Program-made: the position numbers and the translations under genes
Assembly: GCA_046330225.1 (NCBI GenBank)
Contig: JAXLTD010000013.1
Coordinates: 1 to 51,201, forward strand
Direction: 5' to 3'
From: CANJIV01 sp046330225
GTDB lineage: Bacteria > Actinomycetota > Thermoleophilia > Solirubrobacterales > Solirubrobacteraceae
Length of the DNA: 51,201 nt
In this document: piece by piece, positions 16,998 through 23,933 of the stretch
Layout of the letters: each line of letters opens with the position of its first letter
How positions within the stretch are numbered: the first letter of the stretch is position 1
The notes under the pieces: model-generated
What the model was told of the DNA's origin: nothing
What the model saw: the letters and a program-made list of their open reading frames with translations, nothing else
Database searches by the model: none

Positions 16998-18520
16998 CCG
17001 CGGCGCTCGCCAGCATCAAGGGTCCGTACATCGACTGGGCGGCGATCTCACCGCTCCTGCCGCTGCTCGGCGGTGCTGTCGTGGTCCTCCTCGTCGGCCT
17101 GCTGCCCGGGTCGGGGGTCCGCACCCGGGTCGTTCCGGGCCTCACCCTCGTGGCGCTCGGCGCCGGCCTCGGGCTGACGATCTGGCAGTGGAACACCGAC
17201 ACGACGGCGATCGCGGGCGCGCTCCAGATCGACGACCTGAGCCTCGTCCTGAACCTCGTCTTCATCACGGGCGCAATCGCCGCCGTGATCCTGTCGCTGC
17301 GCGAGCGCGCCGCCGACGAGGCCGGCCACGGCGAGTACTACGCGATGCTCCTGTCCGCGACGGCGGGAATGTTCGTGCTCTCGAGCGCCGAGAACCTCGT
17401 GACGCTCTTCATCGGGCTCGAACTGCTCTCGATCCCGCTCTACGTCCTGTGCGCAACCGACCTGCGCCGCGAGGCCTCGCTCGAGTCCGGCCTGAAGTAC
17501 CTCATCATCGGCTCGGTCGGCTCGGCCACGCTGCTCTATGGCCTGGCGCTGATCTACGGCGCCACGGGCTCGACCGACTTCGGCGGGATCGCCGCCGCGC
17601 TGACCGCGAACGGCGGGCTGGCGAAGAACCCGCTGATGCTCACCGGGATCGGACTTGCGGTCGTCGGGCTGGCCTTCAAGTCCTCGATCGCCCCGTTCCA
17701 CCAGTGGACGCCCGACGTCTACGAGGGCGCCCCCACCCCGATCACGGCGTTCATGTCGGTGGCCACGAAGGCCGCCGCCTTCGGGATCTTCCTGCGGTTC
17801 ACGAGCGAGGCGCTCCTGGACTCCTCGGTCGACTGGCAGCCGATCCTCGCCGTGCTGGCCGCGATCACGATCATCGTCGGCAACGTCGGCGCGCTCGGCC
17901 AGTCGTCGGTCAAGCGGATGCTCGCCTGGTCGAGCGTCGCGCAGGCCGGCTACCTGCTCGTGGGCGTGACGGTCGCGACGAAGGTCGGCGTCGAGGCCGC
18001 GGTCTTCTACCTCGGCGTCTACGTGGCAATGAACCTGGCGGCGTTCAGCGTCGTCGTCGCGCGCGAGCGCGAGAGCGCCTACGGAGACGACCTCAAGGCC
18101 TATGCCGACCTCGGCCGCACCCGCCCGGTGCTGGCCTGGCCGATGACGATCGCGATGCTCGCGCTCGCCGGCTTCCCGCTCACCGGCGGCTTCATCGGGA
18201 AGATCTACCTCCTCAACGCCTCGGTGAACGGCGGCTACGCGTGGCTGGGTGTGATGATCGTCATCGGGTCGATGATCTCGCTCGGGTACTACCTCAAGGT
18301 CGTGACGACCATGTGGATGCGCGAGCGTCCCGACGCGGCAGGGAGCGGGCGTCCGGTCATCGCCGGCGGCGCCCCCGAAGCCGACCAGCCCAAGGCGCAG
18401 CCGGAGCTCGTCGTGCTGGCGGTGGTCTTCGCGGCGGCGACGATCGCGCTCGGGGTGATCCCCGGCCCGCTGTCGGACCTCGCGGTCGACGCCGGACGCG
18501 CGCTGTCCAACCTGCTCTGA
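16994..18520 (+). CDS. nuoN: NADH-quinone oxidoreductase subunit N
   Basis: 508 residues, about fourteen helices; third antiporter-like subunit and last gene of the operon. KSSIAPFHQWTPDVYEGAPT and PITAFMSVATKAAAFGI are the conserved pump region, with Lys and His in place. GTG 16994 overlaps nuoM. It ends 22 bases before the next gene, which has its own promoter-like hexamer, so the nuo transcript probably ends near here, although I see no strong hairpin. Confidence 0.96.
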   Translation: MTAALASIKGPYIDWAAISPLLPLLGGAVVVLLVGLLPGSGVRTRVVPGLTLVALGAGLGLTIWQWNTDTTAIAGALQIDDLSLVLNLVFITGAIAAVILSLRERAADEAGHGEYYAMLLSATAGMFVLSSAENLVTLFIGLELLSIPLYVLCATDLRREASLESGLKYLIIGSVGSATLLYGLALIYGATGSTDFGGIAAALTANGGLAKNPLMLTGIGLAVVGLAFKSSIAPFHQWTPDVYEGAPTPITAFMSVATKAAAFGIFLRFTSEALLDSSVDWQPILAVLAAITIIVGNVGALGQSSVKRMLAWSSVAQAGYLLVGVTVATKVGVEAAVFYLGVYVAMNLAAFSVVVARERESAYGDDLKAYADLGRTRPVLAWPMTIAMLALAGFPLTGGFIGKIYLLNASVNGGYAWLGVMIVIGSMISLGYYLKVVTTMWMRERPDAAGSGRPVIAGGAPEADQPKAQPELVVLAVVFAAATIALGVIPGPLSDLAVDAGRALSNLL

Positions 18521-18528
18521 TCCTCCGG

Positions 18529-18534
18529 TACCCT
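18529..18534 (+). promoter_or_regulatory. -10 element of alpha/beta hydrolase gene
   Basis: TACCCT, 8 bases before the ATG at 18543, lies in the 22-base gap after nuoN. It suggests a separate leaderless transcript for the hydrolase-glutaredoxin pair. Confidence 0.5.
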
Positions 18535-18542
18535 CGATTGCC

Positions 18543-19595
18543 ATGCCAGGCGCCGATCACGCCACCGGATACCGACGCGGGCCGCTGCGCCAGATCCTCC
18601 CGGCTCCGACCGGGGTCGCCCGGCGCAAGACCGCCGAGCGGGCCGACGCCGAGTATGGGCTCTCGGCGGAGCCGGACTGGCGGGGGATCGACTGGCTGAG
18701 CACGCTGCGCACGGCGCAGATCGACGACCGGCTCGTCACGTTCGTCGAGCTCGGCGCCGAGCACGAGGACACCGTGCCGGTCGTCTTCATCCACGGCCTC
18801 GGCGGGTGCTGGCAGAACTGGCTGGAGAACCTGCCGCGCGTCGCTCAGGAGCGTCGCGTCATCGCCCTGGACCTGCCTGGGTTCGGGCGCTCGGACGCCC
18901 CGCGGGACCCGATCTCGATCACGCTCTTCGCGCACACGGTCGACCACCTCTGCGCGGAGCTCGGCCTCGGCGCGGTGGCCGCGGTCGGCAACTCCATGGG
19001 CGGCTTCACCGCCGCCGAGCTGGCGATCAAGCACCCCGAGCGCGTCGAGCGCCTCGTGCTCGTCGACGCCGCCGGGATTCCGGTGGTCAAGCCGCAGAAG
19101 ATCGTCACGTTGCGGCTCGCGAAGCTGCTCGCCGGCCTCCAGCGCGGAGACCCGGAGCAGGCGATCCGCACGCTCCGGCGCCCCGGCTTTGTGCAGGCGG
19201 CGTTCGGCCCGGTCATGCGCCACCCCACGCGGATTCAGAAGGACCTCCTCGCCGAGCAGTTCCACGGCGTCGGCAAGCCCGGGTTCCTCGACGCGACCGA
19301 GGCGCTCCTGACCTACAGCTTCGTGGACCGCCTCGGCGAGATCGCCTGCCCGACCCTGGTCGTGCAGGGCACCGAGGACTTCCTCGTCCCGCTTGGAGAC
19401 GCGTGGGAGTACGAGAAGCGGATCCCGAACGCCACGACGCTCATCCTCGAGGACACCGGCCACGTGCCGATGCTCGAGCGGCCACGGACCTTCAACGACG
19501 CGCTCATGGAGTTCCTGGACCAGACCGGGCCCGCCGCCGAGCCGAGCACCGCGGACGAGCCGACGCTCGCCCAGGCGCGCGAGGGGACGGTGTGA
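18543..19595 (+). CDS. alpha/beta hydrolase
   Basis: 350 residues. After a polar N-terminus of about 60 residues comes an alpha/beta-hydrolase fold: HGLGG (84-88) for the oxyanion loop, nucleophile elbow GNSMGG with Ser151, an acidic residue in GTEDFLVPL and the catalytic His in DTGHVPMLE near the C-terminus. The triad looks complete. The substrate is unknown; close relatives are annotated as esterases or meta-cleavage-type hydrolases. The ATG at 18543 is supported by the upstream hexamer. The stop overlaps the glutaredoxin start (TGATG), so the two are cotranslated. Confidence 0.88.
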   Translation: MPGADHATGYRRGPLRQILPAPTGVARRKTAERADAEYGLSAEPDWRGIDWLSTLRTAQIDDRLVTFVELGAEHEDTVPVVFIHGLGGCWQNWLENLPRVAQERRVIALDLPGFGRSDAPRDPISITLFAHTVDHLCAELGLGAVAAVGNSMGGFTAAELAIKHPERVERLVLVDAAGIPVVKPQKIVTLRLAKLLAGLQRGDPEQAIRTLRRPGFVQAAFGPVMRHPTRIQKDLLAEQFHGVGKPGFLDATEALLTYSFVDRLGEIACPTLVVQGTEDFLVPLGDAWEYEKRIPNATTLILEDTGHVPMLERPRTFNDALMEFLDQTGPAAEPSTADEPTLAQAREGTV

Positions 19596-19837
19596 TGCCG
19601 CCCGCCGGCCAGACGCCCTCGGCCGGCCGGGTGATGTACGTCAAGCCCGGCTGCCCGTACTGCGAGGAGGCTCGCCAGGGCCTGGCCGCCGAGGGGAAGC
19701 GGTGGGAGGAGCGCGACGCTACGTCCCGGGCCGACTGGCGGGAGGAGCTCATGGGCTTCTCGAAGGGCACCGGCAAGGTGCCCACCATCGTCCGCGGCGA
19801 CCTCGTGGAGTCCGTCGGCTGGAAGGGCCGCGGCTGA
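19595..19837 (+). CDS. glutaredoxin-like protein
   Basis: 80 residues, a single glutaredoxin/thioredoxin fold. The dithiol CPYC is at 20-23, preceded by VMYVKPG. GKVPTIV holds the cis-Pro that binds glutathione or a mixed disulfide, and the C-terminus ends VESVGWKGRG. Actinobacterial relatives include mycoredoxins, which use mycothiol; that partner is inference. It overlaps the alpha/beta hydrolase stop by one base. The 219 bases after it hold only one copy of the repeat described at 19906. Confidence 0.86.
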   Translation: MPPAGQTPSAGRVMYVKPGCPYCEEARQGLAAEGKRWEERDATSRADWREELMGFSKGTGKVPTIVRGDLVESVGWKGRG

Positions 19838-19905
19838 CGCGTCCCGTGACGGCGGCCGGTCGGCCGCCCTCGGGAGTCGGGCCGGGGCCCGGGCGGCTCG
19901 CCTGA

Positions 19906-19944
19906 TCCAGGTTTCGCAGGGCACGGTGGCTTTTCCGGATGGGA
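19906..19944. repeat. direct repeat, left copy
   Basis: 39 bases beginning TCCAG and ending CACGGTGGCTTTTCCGGATG GGA. The last 23 bases match 21 of 23 with 20978-21000, and the first part shares TCCAG-N-TTTC with one indel. It lies downstream of the AbiEi/DUF559 pseudogene, in the same orientation as the copy that forms that gene's leader. No gene follows it in the sense that the right copy has one. Confidence 0.6.
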
Positions 19945-20056
19945 CGGCGTGTCCGGGCTGCAAGGTTCCGCCTCCCTCGGTGCTCTGGCCGCACCCGGCA
20001 TGCGGCACGAGCCACGTGTCTGCACGCCACCCGCTGCCCGCCCGCTCGCCCAACCA

Positions 20057-20957
20057 TCACGAGGCGCCAAGGACCAGCCGGCGCAGGTCCGCCACGACCG
20101 CGCGCGCGTCGAACCGCGCGTGTCGCCACGTCACCCGCACGGTCCGCCAGCCGCGCCTGCAGGGTCCGGTCCCGCTCCCGGTCGCGCTCGAACGCCTGCG
20201 GGGTGAGATGGACCTCGCGACCGTCCAGCTCCACGAGCACGCGCGCGTCGTCCCACGCCAAGTCCGGCTCGACCCTGCGGTCGCCGATGTGCAGGACCGG
20301 GTTGACTCGCGGGCGGGGCAGACCGGCGGCTTCGATCAGCGCGAGGAAGTCCGCCTCGAAGTCGTTCCGCGTGACGCCGACCGGCTCGGCCTGGCCGGCG
20401 AGGACGGCCCGGGCGGTCGCGGATCCGTGGCGGCGCGGATACCGCGCGAGCACGTCGGACATCGAGACCGGCCCGCCGAGACGCTGAATCTCGGCTTCGC
20501 GCAGGGCACGGGCAACCGCCGGCCGGCCGAGGACGCTGGCGAGATCACACAGCGTCCGGCCCGGTCCGGTGACGGGGATCCCCTCCACGGAATCGCGTTC
20601 GTCGGCGGCGAGAGGGAGGCGGTGGAAGCGAACGCCGTCTGGCGGCGCCTTGCCGCTGCCCACCGTCACGTCGATCGGGCCGGAGTGCTGGGCCACGACA
20701 CCCCACAGCGCCCCGGCCGAGCGATGGCTCAGCACGGCCCCGGGACCGCCGCGCAACACCGCAGCGAGCCACCGGCCGCGCGGCCCGAGTGCCGCGTGCC
20801 CGACCGCGTAGACGCCGCCGTGCACCCGATGCAGCCGGCCGCGGTCGGCCCAGGCGCCGATCTGGCGAGCCGTGAGGCCGAGCGCGAGGAGCTGGCGACA
20901 CGACGCGACCCCGTGCTGGCGGGCAGCCAGCTCGGCGATCGCGCGGTCCCGGGACAC
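20057..20957 (-). pseudogene. AbiEi/DUF559-type endonuclease-like gene, frameshifted
   Basis: From GTG 20957 the product starts VSRDRAIAELAARQHGVAS, an AbiEi-like winged-helix domain (first about 90 residues, including ARQIGAWADRGRLHRV and GVYAVG). A linker follows, then a DUF559/Vsr-like PD-(D/E)xK domain with EPDLAWDD and ELDGREVH. After QAR, at about 20151-20156, the frame breaks. Reading one frame over gives the expected family end (GWRTVRVTWRHARFDARAVV, then ADLRRLVLGAS) and a stop at 20057. Inserting two bases (one CG) in a GCGC run restores a 300-residue protein. Uncorrected, the frame would run antisense into the glutaredoxin gene. The start has a GGGGGGA ribosome site. This is a real 2-base deletion or a sequencing error. 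Confidence 0.75.
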
Positions 20958-20960
20958 CGG

Positions 20961-21000
20961 TCCAGCTTTCCCCCCGCCACGGTGGCTTCTCTGGATGGGA
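20961..21000. repeat. direct repeat, right copy (leader of nuclease-like gene)
   Basis: 40 bases beginning TCCAG and ending CACGGTGGCTTCTCTGGATG GGA, lying directly before the GTG at 20957 of the minus-strand nuclease-like gene. It contains the gene's probable ribosome-binding G-run and the short palindrome GCCACGGTGGC-like core. It pairs with the copy at 19906-19944. Confidence 0.6.
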
Positions 21001-21183
21001 GTGCCCATGCCCCGATCGTGGCGGCCGAACTGCGGCGACACACGACGCGGTGGTCACAGGAGCGCCGCAGCGCTGCGACCGGACTGGTCCGCCACGACCG
21101 CGGCCTGGGTGTGCCGGCGCACAGCCGGATTGCTCCGGACGACGGACGGACTCGCGGCGGAACGCCTCGACCGTTCCGGCCGT

Positions 21184-21189
21184 TAGCCT
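21184..21189 (+). promoter_or_regulatory. -10 element of thyX-like gene
   Basis: TAGCCT, 9 bases before the GTG at 21199, consistent with a leaderless or near-leaderless transcript. Confidence 0.42.
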
Positions 21190-21198
21190 GCGCGGCCC

Positions 21199-22785
21199 GT
21201 GGAGTACCCGGTCGAGACCTTCACCGACGCCGAGCGCGCGCGCCTCGCGCCGCACGTCACCAACCTCGACCGCCCCGTCTTCGGGCTCGTCAACCTCCCC
21301 GAGACCGTCAAGGGCGCGCTGTTCGCTCGCTACTCGCGCTACCAGGGCACGCTGCGGCGCATGTTCCTCGACGAGTTCGCCGAGTCCCTCCCGGCGGGAC
21401 CGCCGGACTGGGAGGGCGACGAGGGCGGTCGCGCCGCGGAGCTGTACGAGCGGATCTTCCTCGGGTACGGGGACGACTCGGTCGCCCAGCTCGGGGGCGC
21501 GCACGTCGCCTGCGAGTGGGTCTCGAACGTCCTGACGAAGATCCTCCAGCGCCCGCGGCTGGGCGCCTACCTGGAGCAGTCGACCCGCTACATCGCCTAC
21601 GACGCGCCGATGCCCGGCGGCGGCTACCGCTACTACCGCGACCCGGCGCTCGGGCCGCGGTACGAGGCGGCGATGGACGGGCTCTTCTCGACGTACGCCG
21701 CGGCGCTCCCGGAGGTGACCGCCTGGGCGGCCGAGCGCTTCCCGGCGGGCCCGAACGAGTCGCCGGCGGCCCACGCGCGGGCGGTCACCGCCAAGGCGCT
21801 CGACCTCCTGCGCGGGCTGCTGCCGGCCGCCTCGCTCTCGCACATGGGGATCTTCGCCACCGGCCAAACGTACGAGCAGCTCATCCTCCACCTGCTCGCC
21901 CACCCGCTGCCCGAGGCGCGGGAGTACGGCCGGATGATCCTGCGGGAGATCCAGGCCGTGATGCCGAGCTTCGTCGCCCGCGTGGAGCGCCCCGACCGCG
22001 GCGGCGAGTGGATCGGCTACCTCGAGGCTCGCGAGGCCGCGGCCGACGCCTGGGCGGCCCGGCTCGGGCTCGGGCGGGCCGACGCCGCCGCCCGCGACGC
22101 CGGCCCCTCGGTCCGGCTGCTGCACGTCGACGGGGACGAGGAGACGCTGCTGGCCGCGCTGCTCTTCGAGGCCGCCGCCGCAAGCGAGGAGGAGACCCGC
22201 CGCCACGTGGCCGCGCTGGATGGACAGGAGCGCGCCCGCCTGCTCGCCGACCTCGTCGGAACGCGCGCGAACCGCCGCCACCGTCCGGGGCGCGGCTTCG
22301 AGGCGCTGCGCTACCGCTTCGAGATCGTGTCGGACTACGGCGCCTTCCGTGACCTCCAGCGCCACCGGATGCTCACGGTCCAGTGGCAGCGCCTCTCCCC
22401 CGGCCTCGGCGCCGGAGTCCCCGACGAGGTCGCCGAGGCCGGCCAGGGGGACCGCTACCGCGCCGCGCTGGACGCGTCGGCAGCGGAGTTCGAGCGCCTG
22501 GCCGCCGCCGGCCTGCCCCGGGCCGCCCCGTACGCGCTCTGCCTCGGCTACCGCATCCGCTACGTGCTCGACATGAACGCGCGCGAGGCGATGCAGCTCA
22601 TCGAGCTGCGCTCGGGCCGCGAAGGGCATCCGAGCTACCGCGCCGTCGCCCACGAGCTGCACGCCCAGATCGCCGCGGTCCACCCGGCCGTCGCGGACAC
22701 GATGACGCACGTCGACCGCACCGCCGAGCCGCGGCTGGAGCGCATCCTCAGCGAGATGCGCACCCAGGCCCGGACCGGCGGCTGA
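21199..22785 (+). CDS. double-domain ThyX-like protein
   Basis: 528 residues made of two ThyX-like halves; true flavin-dependent thymidylate synthases are about 220-270. Half one has QRPRLGAYLEQSTRY (117-131), aligned to the ThyX signature R-H-R-x-x-S-x-N-x-x-S-x-R but with Pro for His and Ala for the first Ser. Half two has RHRMLTVQWQRLS (388-400), which keeps R-H-R but has Thr and Gln where Ser and Asn are expected. The C-terminal half ends with a ThyX-like LGYRIRYVLDMNAREAMQLI and HPSYRAVAHEL. It is probably a flavin-binding relative; whether it makes dTMP is unclear. It starts at GTG 21199 and is monocistronic. Confidence 0.75.
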   Translation: MEYPVETFTDAERARLAPHVTNLDRPVFGLVNLPETVKGALFARYSRYQGTLRRMFLDEFAESLPAGPPDWEGDEGGRAAELYERIFLGYGDDSVAQLGGAHVACEWVSNVLTKILQRPRLGAYLEQSTRYIAYDAPMPGGGYRYYRDPALGPRYEAAMDGLFSTYAAALPEVTAWAAERFPAGPNESPAAHARAVTAKALDLLRGLLPAASLSHMGIFATGQTYEQLILHLLAHPLPEAREYGRMILREIQAVMPSFVARVERPDRGGEWIGYLEAREAAADAWAARLGLGRADAAARDAGPSVRLLHVDGDEETLLAALLFEAAAASEEETRRHVAALDGQERARLLADLVGTRANRRHRPGRGFEALRYRFEIVSDYGAFRDLQRHRMLTVQWQRLSPGLGAGVPDEVAEAGQGDRYRAALDASAAEFERLAAAGLPRAAPYALCLGYRIRYVLDMNAREAMQLIELRSGREGHPSYRAVAHELHAQIAAVHPAVADTMTHVDRTAEPRLERILSEMRTQARTGG

Positions 22786-22825
22786 AGCGCGCACCGGAAG
22801 CCTGGCGTCGCGCCGCTCCCGTCGT

Positions 22826-22831
22826 TAATCT
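22826..22831 (+). promoter_or_regulatory. -10 element of membrane-protein operon
   Basis: TAATCT, 6 bases before the ATG at 22838; leaderless spacing. Confidence 0.52.
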
Positions 22832-22837
22832 CGCGCC

Positions 22838-23455
22838 ATGGCCAGCACCGCCGCCCCTCCGAGCGTGGCGCCCGGCGGCCCGCCGGCCGGCGCGCCGCCC
22901 GTGCCGGACTTCCAGATCGTCCCGCTCAAGGCCCTCCCGTTCGTGGGCCTCGCCTTCGTCGGGCTCGTCGCCGCGATCGCCGCGAACAAGCTCTGGCCGC
23001 TCGAGTTCCTCCACGTCGCCTTCGGCGCCGCGTGGACGATCATCGACCTGTTCCTCGGCTTCGTCCTGGGCCCGATCCTCGGGCGCCTCTCGATCCCGGC
23101 CCGGATCGAGTTCACGACACGCCTGATGCCGAAGATGGTCGTGATCATGCCGACGGTCGTGACGATCACCCTCGCCGCCGGCTGGCAGCTCGGCAACCTG
23201 CTCGGGACCGTCCAGAACGACTACGTCAACCACGGCTGGATCGTGGCGAGCTACATCGTCGTGGGCGTCATGGCGATCGTGGCGCTCGGCCTGCTCGAGC
23301 CGGCGAACATCGCCGTGCTCGTCGAGCTCAAGAAGCGGCGGCCCAATCCCCAGGTGATCGAGAAGCTCATGAAGCGGTTCATCTTCACGGCGGGCATCAC
23401 CGGCGTCATGCAGGTCGCGACCCTCGTGATCATGACCAAGGTGGCGGTGGGGTGA
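22838..23455 (+). CDS. multi-helix membrane protein
   Basis: 205 residues. After a Pro/Ala-rich N-terminus of about 25 residues there are about five hydrophobic helices. Notable residues are His in EFLHVAFGAAW (helix 2) and His in YVNHGWIVASY (before helix 4); a cytosolic loop, LLEPANIAVLVELKKRRPNP, is charged. The layout resembles small integral membrane proteins of the DUF2269 kind, but I cannot assign it. Its stop overlaps the next membrane gene by 4 bases (GTGA), so the two proteins probably form one complex. Confidence 0.72.
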   Translation: MASTAAPPSVAPGGPPAGAPPVPDFQIVPLKALPFVGLAFVGLVAAIAANKLWPLEFLHVAFGAAWTIIDLFLGFVLGPILGRLSIPARIEFTTRLMPKMVVIMPTVVTITLAAGWQLGNLLGTVQNDYVNHGWIVASYIVVGVMAIVALGLLEPANIAVLVELKKRRPNPQVIEKLMKRFIFTAGITGVMQVATLVIMTKVAVG

Positions 23456-23886
23456 GCGAGCGTCGCCTCCCGCCCGTGACCGGGGTCGGCATGACCTCGC
23501 TGGCGCTCATCGTGGCCGGCGGGATCTACCTGGCGGCGCACCTCCCGGACCGTGTCCCGCTCGGCCCGGCGATCGCCCTGCTGTGCGCGTCGGCGCTGCT
23601 GCTCGTCGGCAACCTCGTCGCGCTCGCGCTCGTCCCGGGCTTCGCGTGGGGCAAGTTCTTCCAGGTGGCGAAGTGGGCGCTGCTCGCCTACGCGATCACC
23701 GCCGGGCTCATCGAGTACGCGTTCGTGCAGAACCACGTGCGCGGCGGGACGCTCGTGGTCCTCACGCTGTCGCTCGTCGTCTACGCGGTCCACGTCCCGG
23801 TGCTCATCGGCTTCACCGTCGCCCGCTACTGGCCGGGCGGCGCGGACGCCGTCAGCCCGGACGACGCCGCGCCCACTCCGGCCTAG
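23452..23886 (+). CDS. four-helix membrane protein
   Basis: 144 residues with four hydrophobic helices (about 12-30, 38-60, 70-90, 97-120). A conserved-looking polar patch is EYAFVQNHVRGG between helices 3 and 4, and His also occurs in AHLPDRV and AVHVPVL. I do not recognise the family. It starts with GTG 23452, overlapping the upstream membrane gene. The C-terminus is a short acidic Pro/Ala tail. It is convergent with the secreted toxin-like gene. Confidence 0.7.
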   Translation: MSERRLPPVTGVGMTSLALIVAGGIYLAAHLPDRVPLGPAIALLCASALLLVGNLVALALVPGFAWGKFFQVAKWALLAYAITAGLIEYAFVQNHVRGGTLVVLTLSLVVYAVHVPVLIGFTVARYWPGGADAVSPDDAAPTPA

Positions 23887-23899
23887 CCGCCGCCCTCGC

Positions 23900-23933
23900 G
23901 AGGCGCCGCAAGCGCCACGCGGCGTCGCGCCTC
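23900..23933. terminator. possible bidirectional terminator hairpin
   Basis: GAGGCG and CCGC on the left pair with GCGG and CGCCTC on the right, with a 5-base bulge (CGTCG) and a 9-base loop. It sits between the convergent genes ending at 23886 and 23932. There is no U-run. Confidence 0.35.

Noticed and set aside
19749..20056. Continuation of the nuclease-like frame past the frameshift
   Set aside because: It matches no family, is Arg/Gly-rich and overlaps the glutaredoxin gene antisense; the neighbouring frame holds the true C-terminus.
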